From Oscillospiraceae bacterium (GTDB taxonomy: Bacteria; Bacillota; Clostridia; Oscillospirales; Ruminococcaceae): DNA of 37,734 nt. Made by a program: the position numbers and the translations under genes. The stretch spans positions 1 through 37,734 of the forward strand of contig JAKSPJ010000021.1 of assembly GCA_024404915.1 (NCBI GenBank). Reading direction: 5' to 3'. Below the pieces are notes generated by a model. It did no database searches, was not told the DNA's origin, and worked only from the letters and a program-made list of their open reading frames with translations. This document shows, in pieces, positions 7,105 to 14,111 of this stretch (its first letter is position 1; every line of letters starts with the position of its first letter).

Positions 7105-8430
7105 TCAGTCCAGTTTCAGGTATTCTTCCGGAATATTGGAATGAATAATATTGTTCACCACATCCATATTGAATGCTTTTGCGGTACCCATTGGTGCCAC
7201 GGGCAGACCATGCTGATTTGCAAGCTCTGCTGTATAATCCTTATAGGGAATCAGCCGCAGGTCAGAAAATGCACCGCTGTCATACTGCGTAATGACCGGC
7301 ATACACTGCACATCTTCCACTGTGACCTCGCCTGTCTCACCGTTCTTCACCAGATTGAAGCTGCCCATTTCTCCCACGACGTTGAAGTTATCCGTCTGTG
7401 CAGAGATAAAGTTGCCCAGGGAATAGAAAACGAATCCCTTTGTGCCATCCTCACGGGTGATGTAGCCCATGGTTTCCGCCGTATGAGAGTGGGTTCCCAG
7501 AATCACATCGGCACCCCAATACACCATTTTTTCCGCCAGTGCTTCCACCTCCGGACTAACGGTGTGGGTATCCTCCCAGCCCCAGTGTGCTGAAACGATT
7601 ACTGCATCTGCCAGCTCTTTTGCCTTTTTAATCTGACGCTCAATCAGTTCCTCGTCAGAAGTCAGGCCGATGCGGATATCTGTACCATCCGGCAGCTGAT
7701 AGCCGTTCATATGCTCCGTATAGGAAAGATAAGCAATCTTCAGGCCGTTTGCCTGCTGAATGCGAATCTTTTCCTGGTCTGCCTCATCCTTATATGCGCC
7801 CACTGCCAGAATCGGGTTTTCTTCCATCATCTTGTCCCAGTATTCCAGAGAAGATGCCAAACCATCCACACCCTTGTCCAGCATATGGTTATTGGCCAAT
7901 GTAAAGATATCGAAGCCCACATCCACCATTGCCTGTCCAAGTACAGTGGGGGAGTTGAAGTTGAAATTAGAACCGGATACACCAAAGCGCTGGTCATCAC
8001 CGGAAATCAATGTTTCCTGATTGATGATTGCGATATCGGCGGCCTGCACAATGGGTTTGATTTGCTCATACAGCGGCGCAAAATCATATGCATTTTCTCC
8101 GCCGCCCGCTTTTTCCTGAGCAGTCAGATAAACATGCGTCTGTACCAGGTTATCACCCACCGCCAGCACATTCACGCTGATATCCTCCGGAACTGCGGAA
8201 GTGGAAACGGTTGTCAGAACGGTTTGCTCTGTTGCCAGTGTCACAAGGCCTGTGCCTGTTTCTGCAGTCGGGGCAACATCCTCAAAAACCGCATCCATCG
8301 CCTGATTTACAACCGGATTGACAGTATTAGTAACTGTCTCTGAAACCTCTGCCCAGGTACAGCCTGTACATTGAAGCAGCATATTCACAACAATTGCAGC
8401 CGCAGCCGCTTTGCGAAGCCATTTATTCAT
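7105..8430 (-). CDS. CapA/PgsA-family (PGA_cap) metallophosphatase-like lipoprotein
   Basis: A 441-residue exported protein of the CapA family (poly-gamma-glutamate capsule protein fold, calcineurin-like). The start MNKWLRKAAA follows AGAAAGGGA. The N-terminus has a hydrophobic segment ending in LLQCTGC, probably a lipoprotein signal with a non-canonical lipobox. A Thr/Val-rich spacer of about 60 residues follows, then the PGA_cap domain from about residue 85: AVGDNLV, NQETLI, FDIFTLANNHMLDKG, VSAHWGWE, GTHSHTAE, FYSLGNF. These are the conserved metal/phosphate-site blocks of the family. Members occur widely outside PGA operons; there is no pgsB/pgsC here, so a cell-envelope hydrolase role of unknown substrate is the safer call. 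It is monocistronic, with its own promoter and terminator. Confidence 0.85.
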   Translation of the reverse strand: MNKWLRKAAAAAIVVNMLLQCTGCTWAEVSETVTNTVNPVVNQAMDAVFEDVAPTAETGTGLVTLATEQTVLTTVSTSAVPEDISVNVLAVGDNLVQTHVYLTAQEKAGGGENAYDFAPLYEQIKPIVQAADIAIINQETLISGDDQRFGVSGSNFNFNSPTVLGQAMVDVGFDIFTLANNHMLDKGVDGLASSLEYWDKMMEENPILAVGAYKDEADQEKIRIQQANGLKIAYLSYTEHMNGYQLPDGTDIRIGLTSDEELIERQIKKAKELADAVIVSAHWGWEDTHTVSPEVEALAEKMVYWGADVILGTHSHTAETMGYITREDGTKGFVFYSLGNFISAQTDNFNVVGEMGSFNLVKNGETGEVTVEDVQCMPVITQYDSGAFSDLRLIPYKDYTAELANQHGLPVAPMGTAKAFNMDVVNNIIHSNIPEEYLKLD

Positions 8431-8510
8431 CTTAATTCCCTTTCTTTTGAAAACATATCCCGCCCCGGCATCGGCGCCGAAGCACACTATAAATCTCTAT
8501 ACTCCTAATT

Positions 8511-8539
8511 ATTATAACATAGTCTATGCAAAAATGCAA
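8511..8539 (-). promoter_or_regulatory. Promoter of the CapA-family gene
   Basis: TTGCAT (8539-8534), 17-base spacer, TATAAT (8516-8511) on the minus strand, about 80 bases before the start codon. Confidence 0.7.
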
Positions 8540-8719
8540 TCATTATTTCGAAAAATCACATATTCTTTCATGTTTTCTAATATTTTTTTATAATTCGCAC
8601 TGCAATCTTCCCTTTTGGAGTGCACTGAAAACACTTTTTGAAGTCTGTTTGTACAATTACAACAAGGAATCACAGATTCTCTGCCTGTAAATTCTATATT
8701 TGATTTTTGTGAAATCATA

Positions 8720-8747
8720 TTGACTTTTTCCATCAAATGAATATACT
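8720..8747 (+). promoter_or_regulatory. Promoter of acpP
   Basis: TTGACT (8720-8725), 16-base spacer, TATACT (8742-8747), about 45 bases upstream of the ribosome site. Confidence 0.75.
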
Positions 8748-8798
8748 ATAGACAAGCGGCTGATATTTCCACACAGCCATACAGAAGGGAAGGATATC

Positions 8799-9032
8799 AT
8801 GATTTTTGAACAACTGAAAGAGATTATTCTGGACCAGATGGACATTGACGAAGATTGCATCACAATGGAAGCAGATTTCGTGGATGACCTTCACGCTGAT
8901 TCGCTGGACATCACACTGCTGATGAAAACCATTTCGGATGAATTTGATATTGCTTTTGAAGATGAAGCAGTAGATCAGATCAATACCATCGGTGATGCCG
9001 TGCAGTATATTCAGGCCTATATCAAAGAATAA
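8799..9032 (+). CDS. acpP: Acyl carrier protein
   Basis: A 77-residue acidic protein of normal ACP length. The phosphopantetheine attachment serine is in DLHADSLDITLL (Ser about 36). The helix III region (EFDIAFEDEAVDQINTIGDA) matches the family. The start follows AGAAGGGAAGGA. It stands alone between a promoter and a terminator, away from fatty-acid genes, so it may serve housekeeping fatty-acid synthesis or a dedicated pathway; sequence alone does not decide. Confidence 0.93.
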   Translation: MIFEQLKEIILDQMDIDEDCITMEADFVDDLHADSLDITLLMKTISDEFDIAFEDEAVDQINTIGDAVQYIQAYIKE

Positions 9033-9112
9033 ACCGGGTACAGAATGCCATGCCCATGTACTGGTTTGCATGCAGTATGCTGTTATCGGAAATGAAATTT
9101 TGCCATATATAA

Positions 9113-9148
9113 AAAGGGGAGAGAAAACAGCAGTTTTCTCTCCCCTTT
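9113..9148. terminator. Bidirectional terminator between acpP and ruvX
   Basis: A perfect 16-bp inverted repeat (AAAGGGGAGAGAAAAC / GTTTTCTCTCCCCTTT, loop AGCA) between convergent genes. The minus-strand transcript has the better T-tract after the stem. Confidence 0.9.
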
Positions 9149-9175
9149 GCATTGCCTGCGTAAAAAGCACTATGA

Positions 9176-9601
9176 TTATTTCAGGTTCTGATTTTTACGG
9201 TATGCCAGATAGCTTTCCAGAATAATGGTGGCTGCCACGGCATCAACCACCGCTTTCCGCTTTTTCCCACGGGTATCTGTCACATTCAGAATCTGATGCG
9301 CAGATACAGTCGTGCAGCGTTCATCCCAAAGCTGTACAGGAATACCGCTGCATTCCTCCAGCTGATGGGCAAATGCCTCGCATTTTTCCGCTCTGGGGCC
9401 ATTGGAACCATTCATATTTTTAGGATGTCCCACCACAATCAGTTCCGCCCTTGCTTTTTTTGCGGCTTCTGCCGTCTGCTCCACACAGCGCTGAAAACTG
9501 CGCTCTGTCAGAACACCTGCTGGTGATGCCATCATTTCATAGGCATCACAAACCGCCCAACCCGTCCGTGTATCTCCAAAATCAACACCGAATATAATCA
9601 T
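9176..9601 (-). CDS. ruvX: Putative pre-16S rRNA nuclease / Holliday junction resolvase-like YqgF
   Basis: A 141-residue RNase H-fold protein of the YqgF/RuvX family, acting in 16S rRNA 5'-end maturation. It shows FGVDFGDTRTGWAV (catalytic Asp about 7), VVGHPKNMNGSNG, WDERCTT and KAVVDAVAATIILESYL with late acidic residues. The start codon overlaps the stop of the upstream histidine phosphatase gene by 4 bases (ATGA), implying translational coupling. Last gene of the pyrK-to-ruvX unit; the terminator at 9113-9148 follows. Confidence 0.9.
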   Translation of the reverse strand: MIIFGVDFGDTRTGWAVCDAYEMMASPAGVLTERSFQRCVEQTAEAAKKARAELIVVGHPKNMNGSNGPRAEKCEAFAHQLEECSGIPVQLWDERCTTVSAHQILNVTDTRGKKRKAVVDAVAATIILESYLAYRKNQNLK

Positions 9602-10272
9602 TTTGACTCCTTTTCATATTGATTCCAGTTAGACTTGCGCAGAGTAGATAATTCTTCCGGCAAATGAGATGCATCATTCTTAAAAATCAGCTTCCAGGAG
9701 TCTTTTTCACAATCGTACTCCATCAGTGAAACCGCCGTATTATCGGACCATCCCACCGCCGGGAGTCCCTCAATGGTGCCGCTTTCCACATATGCCAGAA
9801 AATTCCGCACCGCACAGCCATGGGAAATCACAGCAACGGTTCTGCCCTCGTTTTCCCTTGCAATCCTTCCCATAACCTGTATCATGCGGTCATAAACCTC
9901 CGTCATGGCTTCGCCATCCGGCGCACAGAAATGCCACATATCATTTGTCCAGTGCAGATACTGCTCCGGATTCAAAGAGGGAAAATCCGCCCATTTCTTG
10001 CCTTCCCATCTGCCGCCGTTGATTTCCCGCAGTTCATATTCCGGGGAAAGGGGCAAATGATGATAACGATTTACTGCCTCCGCAGTCAGTATTGCTCTTC
10101 GCAGGGGGCTTGCATATACTGCTTCAAAAGGCACATCCTTGAATCGTGCCGAAAGGCATTCCAGCTGCTGTGTGCCTTTTTCTGTCAGCTGTGTATCAAT
10201 ATTGCCCTGAAAGAACTCCTTGACATTGCCTTCCGCCTCTGCATGGCGAACCAGATAAATTCTTGTTACCAT
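9598..10272 (-). CDS. Histidine phosphatase (phosphoglycerate mutase-like) family protein
   Basis: A 224-residue cytosolic phosphatase. The phosphohistidine motif is LVRHAEAEGN (His about 10), with the family's second block ASPLRRAILTAEAV, the Glu block YELREINGGRWEG and the second catalytic His in VISHGCAVRNFL. The substrate cannot be read from sequence; relatives include alpha-ribazole phosphatases and broad phosphatases, and no cobalamin genes are nearby. Its start lies inside the last codons of pyrD (7-base overlap) and its stop overlaps the ruvX start. Confidence 0.88.
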   Translation of the reverse strand: MVTRIYLVRHAEAEGNVKEFFQGNIDTQLTEKGTQQLECLSARFKDVPFEAVYASPLRRAILTAEAVNRYHHLPLSPEYELREINGGRWEGKKWADFPSLNPEQYLHWTNDMWHFCAPDGEAMTEVYDRMIQVMGRIARENEGRTVAVISHGCAVRNFLAYVESGTIEGLPAVGWSDNTAVSLMEYDCEKDSWKLIFKNDASHLPEELSTLRKSNWNQYEKESK

Positions 10273-11177
10273 GCCCTGACACTTCCTGTCAGCTCAGATG
10301 CTGATGCGACATGATTGGTATCAAGCCAATCATTCAGCTCATCGATAATGCGAAGCGGAGCATAGGGATCCTGCACCAGTGCGGTACCAACCTGCACCGC
10401 TGAAGCACCAGCCATCATAAGCTCTGCCGCATCCTCACCGGATGCCACACCACCCATGCCAATAATCGGGATATTCACTGCGTTTGCCACCTGCCATACC
10501 ATACGCACTGCAACAGGGAACACGGCAGGGCCGGAAAATCCGCCCATATTGTTATGGAGAATCGGGCGGCGTGTGCGCAGGTCAATGCGCATACCCAACA
10601 GGGTATTGATCAAAGAAAGTGCATCTGCGCCCTCTGCCTCCACAGCCTTTGCAATATCAGTGATGCTGGTAACATTGGGACTCAGCTTCACGCAAAGAGG
10701 TTTGCTGGTGGCTTTTCTCACCGCAGCGGTTACGGCAGCAGCCGTTTCGCAGGATGTGCCGAAAGCAGCTCCGCCCTGTTTTACATTGGGGCAGGAAATA
10801 TTCAGCTCAATCATATGTACATCTGTCTGATCCAGCTTTGCCGCAACCTCCGCACACTCTTCTGCAGTGGAGCCGGCAATATTTGCCAGAATCACAGTGC
10901 CGCACTGCATCAGGTGGGGGAGCTCATTGGCAATAAAGGCATCAATGCCGGGATTCTGCAAACCCACAGAGTTCAGCATGCCGGATGTGGTTTCTGCCAC
11001 TCGAGGCGCCAGATTGCCCGTGCGCTTTGTACCGGTTGTACCCTTTGTGGCGATGCCGCCCAAACGGGAAAGGGGATAATACTGCTCATATTCACGGCCG
11101 TATCCAAATACGCCGGATGCAGGAATAATCGGATTCTTAAAGGGAATTCCACAGATATTGACAGACAAATCAGCCAT
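10266..11177 (-). CDS. pyrD: Dihydroorotate dehydrogenase B, catalytic subunit
   Basis: A 303-residue FMN enzyme oxidising dihydroorotate to orotate, step four of UMP synthesis. Landmarks: NPIIPASGVFGYG, KGTTGTKRTGN, LQNPGIDAF, ELNISCPNVKQGG, the class-1B catalytic Cys region, KLSPNV, IIGMGGVASGEDA for FMN phosphate binding. The start is the ATG at 11177, overlapping the pyrK stop as TAATG with GAGGAGG 10 bases upstream; a TTG two codons earlier is less well placed. It pairs with PyrK as the NAD-dependent heterotetramer. Confidence 0.96.
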   Translation of the reverse strand: MADLSVNICGIPFKNPIIPASGVFGYGREYEQYYPLSRLGGIATKGTTGTKRTGNLAPRVAETTSGMLNSVGLQNPGIDAFIANELPHLMQCGTVILANIAGSTAEECAEVAAKLDQTDVHMIELNISCPNVKQGGAAFGTSCETAAAVTAAVRKATSKPLCVKLSPNVTSITDIAKAVEAEGADALSLINTLLGMRIDLRTRRPILHNNMGGFSGPAVFPVAVRMVWQVANAVNIPIIGMGGVASGEDAAELMMAGASAVQVGTALVQDPYAPLRIIDELNDWLDTNHVASASELTGSVRAW

Positions 11178-11965
11178 TACCAAACTACCTCCTCAGCATT
11201 GAATACAGGGCCGTTCTTGCAGACATGCTGATACTGCTCAGCACCCTCTGCATCCTTTGTGCGGCAGGCACATACCAGACACGCACCAATGCCGCATCCC
11301 ATACGTTCTTCCAGGGATACCTGGCACGGGATTCCGTTTTCCATTGCCAAGGCTGCGGTTGCCTTCAGCATCGGCATAGGACCGCAGGCACAAATCAGGG
11401 CTGGCTTCTGTGCCTGAATTTCTTCTGCCAGTGGGACAGTGACAAGTCCCTTTTGTCCTGCGCTTCCATCATCCGTGCAAAGAATGGTTTTCGCACCTGC
11501 CGCCTTGAAATCCTCCTGAAGGATTGCCGCATTCTGATTGCGGAAACCGCTGATGACAACTGCGTTTTTGCCAAAATACTGTGCCAGCGGCAGCATCGGA
11601 GGCGTGCCGATTCCGCCGCCAACCAGAATCACATGTTCGCTGCTGTCCGGCAGGGAAAAACCATGGCCAAGGGGTGCCAGCATATTCACGGTATCGCCTG
11701 CACGAAGCTGTGCCAGTGCCGCAGTACCCTTTCCACGCACCTCGAAAACAATGCGCAGTGTGCCGGCCTGTTTATCAATCTCACAAATGGAAATCGGACG
11801 GCGAAGGGTAAAGCCGCCCTCCGGCAGAATGTTTACAAACTGTCCCGGCTGAGCTTTGGCAGCCACCTCAGGGCAAAGAATCTCCATGCTCCAAGCAGCC
11901 ATATTCAGCTGTTCCATTTTACAGATGGGATAGGATATTTTTGCTGTATACTGATCCTGTTTCAT
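11177..11965 (-). CDS. pyrK: Dihydroorotate dehydrogenase B, electron transfer subunit
   Basis: FAD and [2Fe-2S] protein passing electrons from PyrD to NAD. It shows the flavin block LRRPISICEI, the NAD block VGGGIGTPPMLPL, and the iron-sulfur cysteines in ERMGCGIGACLVCACR plus VCKNGPVF. The start MKQDQYTA at 11965 has AGGA at good spacing; an ATG two codons earlier (11971) sits only 2 bases from the AGGA. First gene of the overlapping pyrK-pyrD-phosphatase-ruvX set, preceded by two hairpins that separate it from pyrF. Confidence 0.96.
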   Translation of the reverse strand: MKQDQYTAKISYPICKMEQLNMAAWSMEILCPEVAAKAQPGQFVNILPEGGFTLRRPISICEIDKQAGTLRIVFEVRGKGTAALAQLRAGDTVNMLAPLGHGFSLPDSSEHVILVGGGIGTPPMLPLAQYFGKNAVVISGFRNQNAAILQEDFKAAGAKTILCTDDGSAGQKGLVTVPLAEEIQAQKPALICACGPMPMLKATAALAMENGIPCQVSLEERMGCGIGACLVCACRTKDAEGAEQYQHVCKNGPVFNAEEVVW

Positions 11966-12017
11966 AAGCATATTCCTGCTTTCTTTCAGTCATTTTATAT
12001 TGGTTAATACGAATAAT

Positions 12018-12063
12018 AAATCGGGGGGGAGACTTCGTCCGCTTCGGGACGTACACCCGATTT
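12018..12063 (-). other. Hairpin element in the pyrF-pyrK gap (pyrK-proximal)
   Basis: AAATCGGG pairs with CCCGATTT around a 30-base insert that includes GTCC-CGAAGC-GGAC and ACGAAGTCTCC. No T-run follows. It could be an attenuator, a processing site or a dispersed palindromic repeat. I do not see the PyrR-binding consensus. Confidence 0.45.
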
Positions 12064-12070
12064 GTATAAA

Positions 12071-12102
12071 GATTGGTCAAGCAGAATCTGCCTGACCAAA
12101 TC
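12071..12102 (-). terminator. Hairpin just after pyrF, probable terminator or attenuator
   Basis: GATTTGGTCAGGCAG pairs with CTGCTTGACCAATC with a bulge, starting 6 bases past the pyrF stop; the T-tract is short (TTTATAC), so read-through into pyrK is plausible. Confidence 0.55.
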
Positions 12103-12108
12103 TCATTT

Positions 12109-13029
12109 TTAGAAATGTGCGTTTTCTGCCAGATCGTCACGCATACGGATTGCTTCACGGCGTGCAGCTTCCGCAAAGTCACGCTCATCGCAGCCTTCCT
12201 TCTTGTATGCGCACATAATGGCACGGGAGCTGTTTACAATTGCGCCAATGCCGTTTTCATCAAATGCGCCGGCAATGCCCTTGGCACCGCCGCCCTGTGC
12301 GCCGTATCCGGGCACCAGGAACAATGTGTGGGGGAGACGCTTTCTCAGTTCTGTCAGCTGCTCCGGATAGGTTGCACCTACCACTGCACCGACACCGCTG
12401 TAGCCATATTCGCCAATGGTTTCCTTGCCCCATGCCTCACACTGGTCACCCATTCTTGCATAAAGCGGAACGCCATCAATCAGCAGATCCTGGAATTCAC
12501 CGGAGGAGGGATTGGAGGTCTTACAAAGAACAAAAATGCCCTTGTCACGCTCCTTGCAAACGCCCAGCAGCGGAGAAATACCATCTGTACCGAGATAGCC
12601 GTTCACAGTCAGTGCATCTGCACCGAAGGGTTCGCACTCGCTGGAACCAATGCTGACAGATCCCAGATGTGCGGCAGTATATGCTTCCATCGTTGCTCCG
12701 ATATCATTACGCTTGCCGTCTGTAATGACATACATGCCCTTCAGATGTGCATATCGAATGGTACGCTCCATGGTCTTCACACCGTGGTGGCCGTACATTT
12801 CGTAGTATGCCGCCTGAATTTTCACAGCCGGTACAATGTCGCACAGCGCATCAATCAAAAGCTGATTGTAGCGCAGGATGGCCTTGGATGCAGCTTTCAG
12901 TGTTTCACCGTCTGCCTCCAGAAATTCATTCCGGATATATTCCGGCACATAATCCAGCTTCGGATCCAATCCAGCTACGGTCGGGTTTTTCATGCTGATA
13001 ATTTTACGAATCAGTCTGTCAAATGACAT
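12109..13029 (-). CDS. pyrF: Orotidine 5'-phosphate decarboxylase (type 2)
   Basis: Last enzyme of UMP synthesis, OMP to UMP. The 306-residue length and the motif VITDGKRNDIGAT with the Asp-Lys-Asp catalytic network mark the longer PyrF subfamily of clostridia and actinobacteria. Other blocks: PTVAGLDPKLDYVP, SIGSSECEPFGADALTVN, LCKTSNPSSGEFQDL, LVPGYGAQGGG. The start MSFDRLIRK follows AAAAGGGG; 18 in-frame codons upstream run into the promoter and are rejected. It has its own promoter. Confidence 0.95.
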   Translation of the reverse strand: MSFDRLIRKIISMKNPTVAGLDPKLDYVPEYIRNEFLEADGETLKAASKAILRYNQLLIDALCDIVPAVKIQAAYYEMYGHHGVKTMERTIRYAHLKGMYVITDGKRNDIGATMEAYTAAHLGSVSIGSSECEPFGADALTVNGYLGTDGISPLLGVCKERDKGIFVLCKTSNPSSGEFQDLLIDGVPLYARMGDQCEAWGKETIGEYGYSGVGAVVGATYPEQLTELRKRLPHTLFLVPGYGAQGGGAKGIAGAFDENGIGAIVNSSRAIMCAYKKEGCDERDFAEAARREAIRMRDDLAENAHF

Positions 13030-13097
13030 ATTGTATACCCCTTTTCCTTCATCAATATTCTTTGGCAATCTGCGAAACCGCATTTCTGCCTGCTTTT

Positions 13098-13127
13098 ATT
13101 ATACCACATTTCACGTCTGTCAGTCAA
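13098..13127 (-). promoter_or_regulatory. Promoter of pyrF
   Basis: TTGACT (13127-13122), 18-base spacer, TATAAT (13103-13098), with a leader of about 60 nt. Confidence 0.75.
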
Positions 13128-13296
13128 GCACTATCCGAAAAAAGCCCTCTCCCGCACTCTCCTGCATTGAAATCCGCTCCCCTCAGCCCCTTCCCCGAGA
13201 AAAAACGCCCCTTTTCAGTGCAATATAGTTCAGATAAGCAAGTATTTTCAGATTCCTCAGAAGCTTTACGAAAGCCATTATCCGCTCCGGACAAAA

Positions 13297-13334
13297 AGAA
13301 GGTGCTGTACAGAAATATTCTGCACAGCACCTTT
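13297..13334 (-). terminator. Terminator of the adhE-kinase unit
   Basis: GGTGCTGTGCAGAA / TTCTGTACAGCACC stem (one mismatch) followed by TTCTTTTTG on the minus strand, 7 bases past the kinase stop. Confidence 0.85.
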
Positions 13335-13340
13335 GATTCA

Positions 13341-14099
13341 TCAGACGTAGTCTACAACATTGACCCAGCGTGAAAGCATCTCAAGCTCTTCCTTGCTGTT
13401 TTCCTTTACAGACTGAGAAGCCGCAACAATCGGCATCCAGTTCTGAACATACTGCAGTGCAGTATCGCTCTTTTTGCAGAACAGCTTCAGATAATCCTTT
13501 GCAATCTGCTCGTTGTGCTGCAGGATCATATACAGGTAAGTTCTTGCAACATCTGCAGAAGCATTGCCCTGTGTTGCATGTGCCCAGTCAAGAATATACG
13601 GTGTACCATCTTCCGTAATAATTACATTGGAAGGGTTGAAATCACCATGGCAGACCTTCTGATGCTTCGGCATGCCCTCCAGTCTTGTGTGCAGCTCAAA
13701 ACGGATAGTTGCTTCAAAGCTGCTGCTGGAAATCTTGCGGTGCATTTTGTCCTTCAGCATAGTCAGCAGAGGAGCACGCATTGTGTGAATTTCCATTTGC
13801 AGGCTTACGAACAAATCCAGATATTCCTGCATCTTGTCCGGATTCTCATCCATCAGCTGCTGAAGTGTTTTGCCGGCGATGTACTCAGAGCGAATTGCCC
13901 ACTGATCACCAATCTTGAACACCTCAAGAATTTTGGGAAGATGGAGGCCGGTTTCCTCAACACGAGCCTGATTCAATGCTTCATTCAAAACAGAAGCCTT
14001 GGAATAATCCGCATTGAACAGCTTCACAACGGTATCACCTTCACGGTAAATCACCTTTGTCGGACGCTTTGCGATAATCTGTTCTTCAGTATATGCCAT
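13341..14099 (-). CDS. Small-molecule kinase of the aminoglycoside phosphotransferase / choline kinase fold
   Basis: A 252-residue cytosolic kinase. It shows VVKLFNADYSKA with the ATP-binding Lys, the catalytic loop VCHGDFNPSNVI and the metal-binding Asp in PYILDWAHA. This is the TIGR02172-like group of clostridial kinases often annotated 'aminoglycoside phosphotransferase' but without known resistance activity. The start ATG follows AAGGAGGGA. It begins 12 bases after the adhE stop with no terminator between, so it is probably co-transcribed with adhE. The substrate is unknown. Confidence 0.83.
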   Translation of the reverse strand: MAYTEEQIIAKRPTKVIYREGDTVVKLFNADYSKASVLNEALNQARVEETGLHLPKILEVFKIGDQWAIRSEYIAGKTLQQLMDENPDKMQEYLDLFVSLQMEIHTMRAPLLTMLKDKMHRKISSSSFEATIRFELHTRLEGMPKHQKVCHGDFNPSNVIITEDGTPYILDWAHATQGNASADVARTYLYMILQHNEQIAKDYLKLFCKKSDTALQYVQNWMPIVAASQSVKENSKEELEMLSRWVNVVDYV

Positions 14100-14111
14100 G
14101 ATAATCCCTCC

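Larger units (their letters stand above)
8431..8798. other. Divergent intergenic region between the CapA-family gene and acpP
   Basis: Contains the leftward promoter 8511-8539 and the rightward acpP promoter 8720-8747. The AT-rich middle (8540-8715) shows no gene I can support. Confidence 0.6.
13030..13340. other. Intergenic region between pyrF and the kinase gene
   Basis: Contains the pyrF promoter (13098-13127) and the kinase terminator (13297-13334). The pyrimidine-rich stretch 13130-13290 shows no supportable gene or RNA. Confidence 0.6.

Noticed and set aside
11966..12108. PyrR attenuation site in the pyr cluster
   Set aside because: Hairpins exist, but I do not see the PyrR-binding loop consensus.
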